DNA of 64,000 nt from Porphyrobacter sp. (GCA_027531395.1 JAPZRO010000001.1:62001-126000), one strand, 5' to 3'; positions 28,083 through 37,024 are shown, counted from the first letter of the stretch. Notes: generated from the sequence alone by a model not told the origin. A program made the numbers and translations.

Positions 28083-28164
28083 CGTCACCCCAGCGCAAGC
28101 TGGGGCCTAGGGCGGCACGCGCTGCCCTATGAGACCCTAGGTCCCAGCTTGCGCTGGGATGACG
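28083..28164. repeat. Palindromic repeat between carboxylase alpha and beta genes
   Basis: Arms CGTCACCCCAGCGCAAGCTG and CAGCTTGCGCTGGGATGACG enclose a second paired pair GCCTAGGG / CCCTAGGT, so the 82 bp form one long hairpin. It begins three bases after the alpha-subunit stop. The sequence differs from the CGTCATTGCGAG family. Confidence 0.8.
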
Positions 28165-28183
28165 ATGGGGGCCACCCTCTTTT

Positions 28184-28285
28184 CGTCATTGCGAGCGTCA
28201 GCGAAGCAATCCATCACCTGACGTCGAAACCGGCGCAAGGCCGGTCCATGGATTGCCGCGTCGCCTGCGGCTCCTCGCAATGACG
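28184..28285. repeat. CGTCATTGCGAG-family palindromic repeat upstream of the beta gene
   Basis: It starts CGTCATTGCGAGCG and ends CTCGCAATGACG, with inner arms GAAGCAATCCAT / ATGGATTGC and a central GGCGCAAGGCC hairpin. It shares terminal and inner arms with the element at 25556. Its right end is 15 bp from the start of the beta-subunit gene, so a hairpin here could affect translation or uncouple the two carboxylase genes. Confidence 0.85.
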
Positions 28286-28300
28286 AGGTGGGAGATCGGG

Positions 28301-29854
28301 ATGTCGTGGCAAAAGGAACTCGAAGAACTGCGCGCCCGCGAGGCGCTCGCCGAGGCGATGGGCGGCGCAGACAAGGTCGCGCGGCAGCATGGGCGCGGGA
28401 AGATGGATGCCCGCGCGCGGCTGGCGGCGCTGGTGGACGAGGGCTCCTTCCGCGAGATCGGCAAGATCGCAGGCAGCGCCAAGTATGACGCGAACGGCGA
28501 CCTCGCCTCGGTCACCCCCGCCCCCTTCCTGTTCGGCAAGGCCACCATCAACGGCCGTCCGGTGGTCGCCACCGCCGACGACTTCACCATCCGCGGCGGC
28601 GCGGCGGATGCGGGGATTGCGCGCAAGATGGTGCAGGCCGAGATGATGGCGCACCAGCTCAAGCTCCCGATCATCCGCATGATCGACGGCACGGGCGGCG
28701 GCGGCTCGGTCAAGACGCTCGAACAGATCGGCGCGACCTATATCCCCGCCGTGCCCGGCTGGGGCGATGTGGTGACCAATCTCGACACCGTGCCGGTCGT
28801 GGCGCTCGCGCTCGGGCCGACAGCAGGCCTCGGCGCGGCGCGGACGGTCGCCAGCCACTATTCGATCATGGTGAAGGGCCTCTCGCAGATTTTCGCCGCT
28901 GGCCCCGCCGTGGTCGATGGCTTGGGCGAGGCCTACAAGGGCGATGCCGCCAGCCACGAGGAGGCGAAGGAAGCGCTCGGCGGCTCGGCGATCCACACCC
29001 GCAACGGCGTGGTCGATGACGAGGTCGCGAGCGAGGCCGAAGCCTTCGCCCGCGCGCGGCATTTCCTCAGCTTCATGCCCGAATATGTCGGCCAGCCCGC
29101 GCGCCGCTCGCTCTGCACCGATCCGGTCACGCGCAAGGAGGAGGCGCTGCTCAGCCTCGTCCCGCGCGATCCCAAGCAGGTCTATTCGATGCGCCGCTGC
29201 ATGGAGATGGTGTTCGACAGCGGCACCGTGTTCGAGATCGGCAAGCACTGGGGCCGCGCCGCGATCACCGCGCTGGCGCGGCTGGACGGCTGGCCGGTCT
29301 GCGTCATCGCCTCCGATCCTAGCTATCTCGGCGGCTCGTGGGAGGCCAAGACTAGCGAGAAGGTCGAACGCTTCGTGCGCCTTGCCGACCAGTTCCGCCT
29401 GCCCATCGTCCACCTCGTCGACAACCCCGGCTTCATGATCGGGCGCGAGGCGGAGATGGCGGGGACGATCCGCTACGGCGTCAATGCGATGAACGCTATC
29501 TACCGGGCGACGGTGCCGCTCGCCAGCATCGTGCTGCGCCGCGCCTATGGCATCGCCGGCAGCGCGATGAGCAATGCCGAGCGGTATCAGTATCGCTATT
29601 GCTGGCCCTCGGGCGACTGGGGCTCGCTCCCCATCGCGGGCGGGCTGGAGGTCGCCTACAAGTCCGAGCTGGAAGCTGCCGACAACCCCGAAGCCCTGCT
29701 CGAGGAAATCCGCGAACGGCTGGCGAAGGTCACCTCCCCGTTCCGATCGGCCGAGCGCTTCAACGTCGAGGACATCATCGACCCGCGCGATACGCGGCCC
29801 TTGCTGTGCGAGTTTGCCGGGCTGGCATGGCGGAGGCTAGGGGCGGAACCCTAA
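28301..29854 (+). CDS. Acyl-CoA carboxylase carboxyltransferase (beta) subunit, divergent type
   Basis: A 517-residue crotonase-fold carboxyltransferase that would accept the carboxyl group from the alpha subunit. N- and C-halves of the fold are both present (VVATADDFTIRGGAADAGIARKM; PIVHLVDNPGFMIGREAEMAGTIRYG; VPLASIVLRRAYGIAGSAM). The first oxyanion region reads GPTAGLGAARTVASHYSIMVKG, where propionyl-CoA and methylcrotonyl-CoA enzymes have a GGA-type loop, so the substrate may be unusual. The ATG at 28301 is used; the upstream frame lies in the repeat. It is separated from the alpha gene by two palindromes. Confidence 0.85.
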   Translation: MSWQKELEELRAREALAEAMGGADKVARQHGRGKMDARARLAALVDEGSFREIGKIAGSAKYDANGDLASVTPAPFLFGKATINGRPVVATADDFTIRGGAADAGIARKMVQAEMMAHQLKLPIIRMIDGTGGGGSVKTLEQIGATYIPAVPGWGDVVTNLDTVPVVALALGPTAGLGAARTVASHYSIMVKGLSQIFAAGPAVVDGLGEAYKGDAASHEEAKEALGGSAIHTRNGVVDDEVASEAEAFARARHFLSFMPEYVGQPARRSLCTDPVTRKEEALLSLVPRDPKQVYSMRRCMEMVFDSGTVFEIGKHWGRAAITALARLDGWPVCVIASDPSYLGGSWEAKTSEKVERFVRLADQFRLPIVHLVDNPGFMIGREAEMAGTIRYGVNAMNAIYRATVPLASIVLRRAYGIAGSAMSNAERYQYRYCWPSGDWGSLPIAGGLEVAYKSELEAADNPEALLEEIRERLAKVTSPFRSAERFNVEDIIDPRDTRPLLCEFAGLAWRRLGAEP

Positions 29855-31104
29855 TCCCTTCCCATCCCCGCCTCGGCATCGCTCGGGCCGAACAGCTTGC
29901 CCTTCTCGCTCAGCAGCACGAGCACGAGGCAGACGAGCCCGCTCGCCAGCAGCGCGAGGGCCAGCGGGCGCGCCGTGCCGTCATAGGCATAGCCGATCGC
30001 CCCGCCGAGCAGCGCCGCGGTGGTCATGCGCACGAAGCCATGCGCGCTGCTCGCCGCGCCGGCGATGGCGAAGAAGGGGTTCATCGCGATCGCTCCGAAA
30101 TTGCTGCCGATGAAGCCGAGCAGCGCCATGTTGATCGCCATCAGCGGCACGAACTGCCACAGGCTCTCCTCGGGCTGGAAGGCGAACATCACCTGCGCGG
30201 CGCTGACGATGATGAAGGCGAACAGCGCGGTATGGCTCACGCGGCGCGCGCCGAAACGCTCGACGATGCGCGAGTTCGACCAGCTCGCCAGCGCCATCGA
30301 TCCGGCGCAGATCGCGAACACCATCGGGAAGATGTCGCCCGCGCCGAAGGTCTGGGTGATGAGCTGCTGCGAGGAATTGATGAAGCCGAACAGCGCGCCG
30401 AACACCAGCGCCGAACCGATCACGTAGCCGGCGACGCTCGGGGTCGAGAGCGCGCGGGTCATGTTGGCGGCGATGGTACGCGGCAGGATCGGCTGGACGT
30501 TGTCGGGCGTCAGGCTCTCGGGCAAGCGGATGAACACCCACGCCGCCATCGCCACGCCCAGCACCGCCATGAAACCGAAGATCGCGCGCCAGTTGCCGAC
30601 CTGGAGGATCGCCTCGCCGATGGTGGGGGCGACCGCGGGGACCATCAGGAAGATCACGAAGATGATGCTCATCATGCGCGCCATCTTGTCGCCGCCCACG
30701 CGGTCGCGGATGATCGCGGGCGGCAGGGCGACGATCCCGGCGGCGAAGAAGCCCTGGGCGGCGCGCACCGCGATCAGCGCGTCATAGCTGGGCGCCAGCG
30801 CGGAGAGGATCGAGAGCACGATATAGACGGCGACCGCGCCGAGCAGGATCGGCCGCCGCCCGAACCGGTCGGCCAGCGCGCCCGGGACCAGCGATCCGAT
30901 CCCGCCGGTCAGCAGATAGACTCCGATCACGAACTGCCGGTCATTGCCGCTCACCGAAAGGTCGGCCGCCAGGGCATCGAGCGCGGGGAGAATCGCGTCG
31001 ATTCCGAAGGCGTTCAGCGCCATCAGCATCGCCATCATCCACAGGAGCTCGGTCTCTCCGAGCGCCTTGCGGGCGGGCATAGAGGGGGCAAGCGTGGTCG
31101 CCAT
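29851..31104 (-). CDS. Bcr/CflA-type MFS drug efflux transporter
   Basis: A 417-residue inner membrane protein with twelve hydrophobic segments. The first half has the MFS signature GALADRFGRRPILLGA and the drug:proton antiporter motif RAAQGFFAAGIVALPPAIIRDR, as in Bcr/CflA exporters. The ATG at 31104 removes 19 improbable residues. Substrate is unknown. It converges on the carboxylase beta gene (4-bp overlap) and is divergent from dinB. Confidence 0.9.
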   Translation of the reverse strand: MATTLAPSMPARKALGETELLWMMAMLMALNAFGIDAILPALDALAADLSVSGNDRQFVIGVYLLTGGIGSLVPGALADRFGRRPILLGAVAVYIVLSILSALAPSYDALIAVRAAQGFFAAGIVALPPAIIRDRVGGDKMARMMSIIFVIFLMVPAVAPTIGEAILQVGNWRAIFGFMAVLGVAMAAWVFIRLPESLTPDNVQPILPRTIAANMTRALSTPSVAGYVIGSALVFGALFGFINSSQQLITQTFGAGDIFPMVFAICAGSMALASWSNSRIVERFGARRVSHTALFAFIIVSAAQVMFAFQPEESLWQFVPLMAINMALLGFIGSNFGAIAMNPFFAIAGAASSAHGFVRMTTAALLGGAIGYAYDGTARPLALALLASGLVCLVLVLLSEKGKLFGPSDAEAGMGRD

Positions 31105-31232
31105 GGCCGGCCCTTTGCCGAGCGGTTCACCGGAAGACCACTGTTCTTTTCGCATGTGCACAAAATGGCACGCCGGGTGATTGGTTCCAGCAACAGTTCC
31201 TTCGCGCGGAGCAAGGTTCTATTTGTCCCCGC

Positions 31233-32366
31233 ATGGCCGACACGCCGCCCTTTGCGCCGGACGAGGACGCGCCCCGCGACGAGCTGGGGCTGCGCAAGAT
31301 CATCCATGTCGACATGGATGCCTTCTTCGCCAGCGTCGAACAGCGCGACAATCCTGACCTGCGCGGCAAGCCGGTCGCGGTCGGCGGCGCGGGCGGGCGC
31401 GGGGTGGTCGCCGCCGCGAGCTACGAGGCGCGCAAGTTCGGGGTGAGGAGCGCGATGCCCTCGGTCACTGCCTCGCGCCTGTGCCCCGATCTCGTCTTCG
31501 TGCGCCCGCGCTTCGATGCCTACAAGGAAGCCAGCCGCCAGATCCGCCGGGTGTTCGAGCACTACACGCCGATCATCGAGCCGCTGAGCCTCGACGAGGC
31601 CTATCTCGACGTCACCGACGACCGATTGGGCATCGGCAGCGCCACCCGCATCGCCGAGCTGATCCGGCAGGAAATCCGCGCCAAGACGAAACTGACGGCC
31701 AGCGCGGGGGTGAGTTACAACAAGTTCCTCGCCAAGCTCGCCAGCGACCAGAACAAGCCCGACGGGCTCTGCGTGATCCGTCCGGGCGAGGGCGCGGCCT
31801 TCGTTGCAGGCCTGCCGATCCGGCGCTTCCACGGTGTCGGCCCCAAGGCCGAAGAGAAGATGCAGCGGCTCGGCATCGTCACGGGCGCGGACCTCGCGGG
31901 CAAGGACATCGCCTTTCTGCGCGAGCATTTCGGCAGCATGGGCGATTACCTGTTCCGCGCCGCGCGTGGCATTGATCTCAGGCCCGTGCGCGCGCACCGC
32001 CTGCGCAAGTCGGTCGGCGGGGAGCGGACATTCTCCGAGGATATCGGCAGCGGCGCGGCGTTGCGCGAGACACTGGAGAACATCATTGCCATCGTGTGGG
32101 AGCGGATCGAGGCTTCGGGCGCGCGCGGCCGCACGGTAACGCTCAAGCTGAAGTTCACCGACTTCCAGATCATGACCCGCGCGACCTCGCTGCCCGACTA
32201 TGTCAGCGGCAGGGAAGAGTTCGCGAGGCTCGCCCGGGCGCTGCTGGAGGCGGAGCTCCCCTTGCGCGGCCCGATCCGGCTGATGGGGCTGACGCTCTCG
32301 GGGTTGGAGGGGGCCGACGCATCCGGGGGCAAAGCCGTTGATGCGGCGCAACTTTCGCTGTTATAG
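31233..32366 (+). CDS. dinB: DNA polymerase IV (translesion Y-family)
   Basis: A 377-residue Y-family polymerase for lesion bypass. The catalytic carboxylates are in IHVDMDAFFASVEQRDNPDL (Asp27) and SLDEAYLDVT (Asp121, Glu122). The finger block YEARKFGVRSAMPS and the thumb motif FHGVGPKAEEKM are present, and the little-finger domain fills the rest. No obvious LexA box was noted upstream. The C-terminus has no clear beta-clamp peptide beyond the hydrophobic end AAQLSLL, which is a plausible clamp-binding motif (QLSLL). Confidence 0.96.
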   Translation: MADTPPFAPDEDAPRDELGLRKIIHVDMDAFFASVEQRDNPDLRGKPVAVGGAGGRGVVAAASYEARKFGVRSAMPSVTASRLCPDLVFVRPRFDAYKEASRQIRRVFEHYTPIIEPLSLDEAYLDVTDDRLGIGSATRIAELIRQEIRAKTKLTASAGVSYNKFLAKLASDQNKPDGLCVIRPGEGAAFVAGLPIRRFHGVGPKAEEKMQRLGIVTGADLAGKDIAFLREHFGSMGDYLFRAARGIDLRPVRAHRLRKSVGGERTFSEDIGSGAALRETLENIIAIVWERIEASGARGRTVTLKLKFTDFQIMTRATSLPDYVSGREEFARLARALLEAELPLRGPIRLMGLTLSGLEGADASGGKAVDAAQLSLL

Positions 32367-32391
32367 CCCGTCCCCAAGGAGCGCCGAGGAC

Positions 32392-32802
32392 ATGCCGAGA
32401 CTTCACCCGATCGCAGGCCTCGCCGCGCTTTTGCTCGCGCTGTCACCGGCCCGCGCCGATGAACCCGCGGACCAGGTCGATCCGCAGATCGAAGGCCCTG
32501 CGCGCTGCGCCGCCGTCTACACCTTCTTCAGCGTCATCATCGGCAAGGAAAACCCCGCAGCCAAGGCCGCGCTGACAGATGCAGCGGTGCGCTTCCTCGA
32601 GCACGCGAGCGACATCCCGCCCAAGAACGAGCGGCTGGTCCGCGCCCGGTTCAAGGCCAACAATGATGCCCTGCTTACAGCGCTCACCGATTCCACCACC
32701 GGCAAGGCGGCGCGTGAGCAGCTGGGCGAAGAACTGAAATCCTGCGGCGACACCGAGAAGCAGATATTCGGCTCCTCGGTGCGCGAGCGGCTCAACCCCT
32801 GA
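32392..32802 (+). CDS. Small exported hypothetical protein
   Basis: A 136-residue protein from the ATG at 32392 (preceded by AAGGAGCGCCGAGGAC), with a signal peptide ending SPARADE. The mature part is helical and has two cysteines (GPARCAAVYTFF and LKSCGDTEK). No known domain. It overlaps the convergent Nudix gene by 11 bp. Confidence 0.65.
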   Translation: MPRLHPIAGLAALLLALSPARADEPADQVDPQIEGPARCAAVYTFFSVIIGKENPAAKAALTDAAVRFLEHASDIPPKNERLVRARFKANNDALLTALTDSTTGKAAREQLGEELKSCGDTEKQIFGSSVRERLNP

Positions 32803-33268
32803 CCCCGCGTCCCTTCCACGCCGCGATCCGTGCGCGGGTGGTCTTGCCGAGCGGTTCGGGCAGCGAGTGCGAGGGGAAGAACCGCGCCAGCACCACCTCG
32901 CGCCCGTCGGGCTGCGGCTGACGGTCGCAGGTCGCGGCGAACAGGTGGGCGGTGTGGGGTGAGCCGGACAGCACCTCCTCCAGCGTGCCGATCGGTTCGA
33001 TCCGCGCCAGTTCGATGCCCAGTTCCTCGCGCACCTCGCGCCGCGCGGCCTCGAGCGGGTCCTCGCCTTTGCTCAGCCCCCCGCCCGGCAGGCCCCACAC
33101 GTCGGGACCATAGGAATGCTTGAGCAGCAGCACGTCGCCGGAAAGGTTGGTGATGATCACGCTCACCCCGGCAATCGGCGCCTTGCGCAAACGCCGCCAG
33201 TAATGCCGCACGACATGCGCCAGCGGCAGCAGCGCGCGATGGAGCGAGGGGGGAAGGAAGCCGGGCAT
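32792..33268 (-). CDS. Nudix hydrolase
   Basis: A 158-residue protein. The Nudix box GGGLSKGEDPLEAARREVREELGIEL (GX5EX7REVxEEL pattern) is complete at about residues 55-80 and would hydrolyse a nucleoside diphosphate linked to another group. The N-terminal basic helix HVVRHYWRRLRKAPIAGV is common in Nudix proteins acting on NDP-sugars or capped substrates, but the substrate is unknown. The start overlaps the stop of the upstream 6-phosphogluconolactonase gene. Confidence 0.92.
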   Translation of the reverse strand: MPGFLPPSLHRALLPLAHVVRHYWRRLRKAPIAGVSVIITNLSGDVLLLKHSYGPDVWGLPGGGLSKGEDPLEAARREVREELGIELARIEPIGTLEEVLSGSPHTAHLFAATCDRQPQPDGREVVLARFFPSHSLPEPLGKTTRARIAAWKGRGVRG

Positions 33269-33906
33269 CAGGTGAAGACCGTCACCGGAATGCCGCGCTG
33301 GTGTGCAGCGCGCAGCAGGCGGGCGATGGGTAGATCGTGCTCGCCCCGCAGTGCGCCATCGAACACCGCGCGCTTGTCTGCCGCACCGCCGAGCGTGAAC
33401 AGGATCGCCTGCGTATCGACCAGCGCCGGGATGGTCAGCGTGATCCGGTCGAACGGCGCGTGCGGCGGGAGCGGATCGGGGGTGAGGCGGCGGATCGCCT
33501 GAGGGTCGTCGGCCTGCGGATCGGTGTTGGGAAACAGCGAGGCGATATGCCCGTCCGGCCCCATGCCGAGCCACGTCAGCGCGAAATGCGGCGGTTCGGC
33601 ATCCTCGGCCAGCGCCACGATCCGCGCGCCCGCAGGTTCGAGCAGCGCACGGATCTTGCCGGTGTTCGAGGCCTCGTGATCCTCGGGCACGATCCGGTCG
33701 TCATTGGGCCAGACCTGCCAGCCGGCCCAGTCGATGGCCCCGCCATGGCGCGCGATCAGGTCGGCGAGGATCGGGAAAGGCGTCGAACCGCCCGGGATGG
33801 TGATCGCCCCGCCACCGGCCGCGGAAAGTCGCTCCGCCAGCCAGTCGGCAACCTTTGCGCTATCCGCGCCCTCGATCCTCGTAATGTCCCGCATTGACAG
33901 GCCCAT
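33268..33906 (-). CDS. pgl: 6-phosphogluconolactonase
   Basis: A 212-residue enzyme of the DevB/Pgl type that hydrolyses 6-phosphogluconolactone in the pentose phosphate and Entner-Doudoroff routes. Motifs seen are IPGGSTPFPIL, WPNDDRIVPEDHEASN and LTWLGMGPDGHIASLFPNT, all characteristic. An internal ATG at 33894 is an alternative start. zwf and edd are not in the window. The gene is translationally coupled to the Nudix gene. Confidence 0.93.
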   Translation of the reverse strand: MGLSMRDITRIEGADSAKVADWLAERLSAAGGGAITIPGGSTPFPILADLIARHGGAIDWAGWQVWPNDDRIVPEDHEASNTGKIRALLEPAGARIVALAEDAEPPHFALTWLGMGPDGHIASLFPNTDPQADDPQAIRRLTPDPLPPHAPFDRITLTIPALVDTQAILFTLGGAADKRAVFDGALRGEHDLPIARLLRAAHQRGIPVTVFT

Positions 33907-33988
33907 AGCAAAAGGGTGCTCCCCGGTCAGCGGGAGCGGCCGATTTTTTTGATCTGGCGCAGGTTTGTCCGCAGCCGCGTGCCGCGGG

Positions 33989-34552
33989 TCACATGGCAGG
34001 GAAACGCGCGTCGAGGCCGATCAGCAGCGCCGCCACCAGCAGCCCTGCGGCCAGCACGCGGCGGATGATCGCGAGCGGCATCCGCGCGAGGCTTTCGCCG
34101 CCCAATGACCAGCCGAGCGCGATCGCCGCACCCCCGCCCACCGCTCCGCCCAGCGCGGCGGTGACGGGCAGGCTGGCCCCGGCGGCAAAGGCGAACACCG
34201 CAAAGCGCGCCGCATCGCCCAGCTGCCGCGCGGCGAGGACGATGGCGAAGGCCCCGAGCGAGCGGGTCGGCTCGCGCGGCTCTGCGCTCTTGACCGGCCA
34301 GGCCAGCTCGAACCCGGCAATCGCGAGGGCGAAGGCGACCAGCATCTGCGCGGCGCGGGGCGGAAGCTGGGCGGCGAACCCGGCCCCGACCCAGGCCATC
34401 AGCGCCGCAGTCAGCGCGGCCGAAACGATGCCGATGGCGAGCAGCGATGCGCGCTGCCCCAGCGCATCGGCCCAGCGCGCCACCAGCCACTGATCCCGCC
34501 CGCCCAGCGCCAGCGCGAAGACCAGCAGCAGCGAGAAGAGAAAGCTGTCCAA
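33989..34552 (-). CDS. GDT1/TMEM165-like (UPF0016) membrane protein with degenerate motifs
   Basis: A 187-residue protein with six hydrophobic segments and two internally similar halves, the layout of the GDT1/UPF0016 cation transporters. The usual ExGDK(T/S) motifs are weak: LALGGRDQWLVA in the first half and ARQLGDAARFA in the second. Transport of Mn or Ca is therefore uncertain. It lies 24 bp after the PhoX-like gene on the same strand and could be the last gene of the phosphate operon; beta-propeller phytases need calcium, which makes the link tempting but unproven. Confidence 0.55.
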   Translation of the reverse strand: MDSFLFSLLLVFALALGGRDQWLVARWADALGQRASLLAIGIVSAALTAALMAWVGAGFAAQLPPRAAQMLVAFALAIAGFELAWPVKSAEPREPTRSLGAFAIVLAARQLGDAARFAVFAFAAGASLPVTAALGGAVGGGAAIALGWSLGGESLARMPLAIIRRVLAAGLLVAALLIGLDARFPAM

Positions 34553-34576
34553 GGCGCGCCCCTCAGGCCCGCGTCC

Positions 34577-35938
34577 TCAAGCGGCCCACGGGCCCGTGAT
34601 CGCCAACGTGGCGGTGGGCGAATAGACGTTGACGAAGAGGATCTTGCCGTCAGGCGAGAAGCACCCGCCGGCCAGTTCGGTCTGCGCCATCAGCTTCGCC
34701 AGCGTATAGGCCTCTCCCGCCGGCGTGATCCCGCGGATGTGGTTGTCGACCACATCGGTGTACTGGTCCTCGCACACGATCAGATGGCCGCTCGGCGCGA
34801 CGCAGAGGTTGTCGCCGTAGTTGAACTGCTCGGTGCTCTCGCTCTCGAAGAACAGCTCGACCATGTCCGGCGCGCCCGCGAGGCCGGGAGTGAGCTTGAG
34901 GATCTGCCCGAGCTGCTTGGCCCCGCCGCTGGTGCAGCAGGCGAAGACCGCGTTCTCGCCCATGTGCAGCCCCTCGCCCCGCGCGACCAGCGCGGCGCCC
35001 TTGGCTGCCGCGCGCTGGCGCAGGTCGTCCTTGGGGGCCTCGACCTCGTCGAGATCGACCCACGAGACGCGGTAGGGCTTGCCGACTTCCATCGCCGCGC
35101 CGGTCCAGTTGCGGGTGTCGGCAAGGCCCTCGATCACCATCGCCTGAAGCCGCCCGCCTTCGGCGAGCTTGCCGGGCACCTTGGGCACGAAGCGGTAGAG
35201 CACCCCGTCGTCGCGGTCCTCGGTCTGGTAGACGATGCCGGTCGCCGGATCGACCGCGGCGGCCTCGTGGTTGAAGCGGCCCATCGCGGTGAGCGGCACG
35301 GCATCGACCAGCCCGCGCGCCGAGGCGGGGACTTCGAACACCCAGCCATGGTTCTGTTCCAGCCCGTCGCCATAGGGCTGGCCGGGACCGGTCGGCGCTT
35401 CCTCGCAGGTCAGCCAGCTGCCCCACGGGGTGACGCCGCCCGAACAGTTGCGGATCGTGCCGCCAAGGCTGCGGAACTGGCGCTTCACCTGCAGCGTCGC
35501 GGCGTCGAGCACGATGGTGGTGGTGCCGCCCGAAACGAAGGTGCCGTTGCGCTTGCCGAAGCCCTTGGCGATCGGCCCGCCGGCATCGTGGCGCGGCTGG
35601 AGCTCGTGGTTGCGCACCAACGCGATCTCGCCATTCCCGAGATCGAAGCAGCCCATGCCGTCAGCGCGGTCGGGCACGGTGCCGCCATCGTCCATCGCAT
35701 CGCCGAGCCGCGAGATCACGCGGTAGGAAAAGCCTTCCGGCAGATCGATCAGCCCCGCGGGATCGGGGCGCAGGGCGCCGTAACCGGCAAAGCCGCCGGG
35801 CGCCGGGCGGGCGGCGGCCGAGGCCCCGCCGCGGGTCATGCAGCCGCTCGCCGCGAGGGCGGCAAAGGCGGTGGCGGTCGCACCGAGGAAGCGGCGGCGG
35901 GAAGGGGTAATGGCGGCGGCGGGGAGGGTTTCGGTCAT
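34577..35938 (-). CDS. PhoX/DUF839-type phosphatase, Tat-exported
   Basis: A 453-residue protein exported by the Tat system: SRRRFLGATATAFAALAASGC gives a twin-arginine signal and possibly a lipidated Cys33. The body is the DUF839 beta-propeller of PhoX-like alkaline phosphatases, with GMGCFDLGNGEIALVRNHEL, GGVTPWGSWLTCEE, WVDLDEVEAP, EGLHMGENAVFACCTSG and CVAPSGHLIVCEDQYTD as recognisable blocks. PhoX enzymes use iron and calcium to release phosphate from esters. It is nine bases behind the phytase gene, in the same operon. Confidence 0.87.
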   Translation of the reverse strand: MTETLPAAAITPSRRRFLGATATAFAALAASGCMTRGGASAAARPAPGGFAGYGALRPDPAGLIDLPEGFSYRVISRLGDAMDDGGTVPDRADGMGCFDLGNGEIALVRNHELQPRHDAGGPIAKGFGKRNGTFVSGGTTTIVLDAATLQVKRQFRSLGGTIRNCSGGVTPWGSWLTCEEAPTGPGQPYGDGLEQNHGWVFEVPASARGLVDAVPLTAMGRFNHEAAAVDPATGIVYQTEDRDDGVLYRFVPKVPGKLAEGGRLQAMVIEGLADTRNWTGAAMEVGKPYRVSWVDLDEVEAPKDDLRQRAAAKGAALVARGEGLHMGENAVFACCTSGGAKQLGQILKLTPGLAGAPDMVELFFESESTEQFNYGDNLCVAPSGHLIVCEDQYTDVVDNHIRGITPAGEAYTLAKLMAQTELAGGCFSPDGKILFVNVYSPTATLAITGPWAA

Positions 35939-35947
35939 GCCCGAACC

Positions 35948-37000
35948 CTACTCGGCGCCCTCCAGCGCGGCAAGAATTTCGTCCCAGCGGACATATTTGA
36001 AGTTCTGCGCATTGGGCGCGTTGACCCCGTCCTGCGCGATGAACAACCCGCCCGGAAAGTCGGGGCCGAAATAGCGGTTGTCGAGTTCGATCCCGTCGGT
36101 CTCCTCGACGCTGCCGAGCGCCCCCTTCGCGATGCGGAAGCGGCCCAGCGGGGTCACGTCCGGCAGGCGGAACACGGCATAGGCATTGTCGCCCTGCGAG
36201 GAGGCGACGAGGTAGCCGCCGTCCGCCCCTTCGGGCGCGATGGCGAGGCCTTCGACATCGGCGACCAGCCACGTGTTGTCGATCGGCGCGACCAGCCGGC
36301 GATCTTCCGGACCGCCCGGAAACAGCCCGCTCATCACCCAGATCCCGGCGTCTTCCTCGCCGATATAGAGCATCCCGGTGCGCGGATCGTAGATGCAGCC
36401 CTCGGTCTGGGTCGGCACAGAATTCAGCAGCTCGGTCTGATCGGCCAGCTCTTGCCCGAGAAATTGCAGCCCGGTGCGGTAGATCGCGCCACTCTTGAAG
36501 GCGCTGTAGACGGTGAAGGATCCATCATCCTCGACCTTGCCGCCGCACACGCCATAGCCCTCGCCCGCACCCACGGCCACGCGGGTGACAAAGGCAAGCT
36601 GGCCGGTGGCGGTGTCGAGCCGGGCGATGAACAGCTGGCCGGTGGCCGGATCGCTGCGGTCGCTCGCGATCGCCAGCACTTGGCCATCGGGCAGCTCGAT
36701 CAGGTCGACATTGTTGAGCCCCGGGGCGGCCAGAAAGCTCTTCTGCGCGCCCTTGAGGTCATAGACGTAAAGCCCGCCCTTCTTGTCGGTGCCGACGACG
36801 AGGCTGGCGGGAGGATTGAGCGCGTTGTGCCAGATCGCCGGATCATCCGCCGCATCCTCGCGCACCGTGCCGACGGGAGGGGTTTCGACCTTTGCGGTGA
36901 CGGTGACAGCGGGATCGCTGGTGATCGCCGGGGGCACCGTCGCACAGGCGGCGGCGATCCCCAGCGTCAGCAGTGCGAAGCCGTGGAAGGGTCGGAGCAT
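35948..37000 (-). CDS. Beta-propeller phytase, lipoprotein
   Basis: A 350-residue exported enzyme that removes phosphates from inositol hexakisphosphate. The signal ends in AAAC (Cys20 lipobox). Family blocks are DAADDPAIWHNALNPPASLVVGTDKKGGLYVYDL, NNVDLIELPDGQVLAIASDRS, YIGEEDAGIWVM, DVEGLAI and DGIELDNRYFGPDFPGGLFIAQDG, which include calcium ligands of the six-bladed propeller. It lies 24 bp downstream of the TonB receptor gene and 9 bp upstream of the PhoX-like gene, so receptor and two phosphatases appear to be one operon. Confidence 0.9.
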   Translation of the reverse strand: MLRPFHGFALLTLGIAAACATVPPAITSDPAVTVTAKVETPPVGTVREDAADDPAIWHNALNPPASLVVGTDKKGGLYVYDLKGAQKSFLAAPGLNNVDLIELPDGQVLAIASDRSDPATGQLFIARLDTATGQLAFVTRVAVGAGEGYGVCGGKVEDDGSFTVYSAFKSGAIYRTGLQFLGQELADQTELLNSVPTQTEGCIYDPRTGMLYIGEEDAGIWVMSGLFPGGPEDRRLVAPIDNTWLVADVEGLAIAPEGADGGYLVASSQGDNAYAVFRLPDVTPLGRFRIAKGALGSVEETDGIELDNRYFGPDFPGGLFIAQDGVNAPNAQNFKYVRWDEILAALEGAE

Positions 37001-37024
37001 CGGATCACGGCCTCTCTAATGGTC

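Noticed and set aside
31138..31232. LexA box in front of dinB
   Set aside because: No GTTC-N7-GTTC (alphaproteobacterial SOS box) or CTGT-N8-ACAG pattern was seen close to the start.
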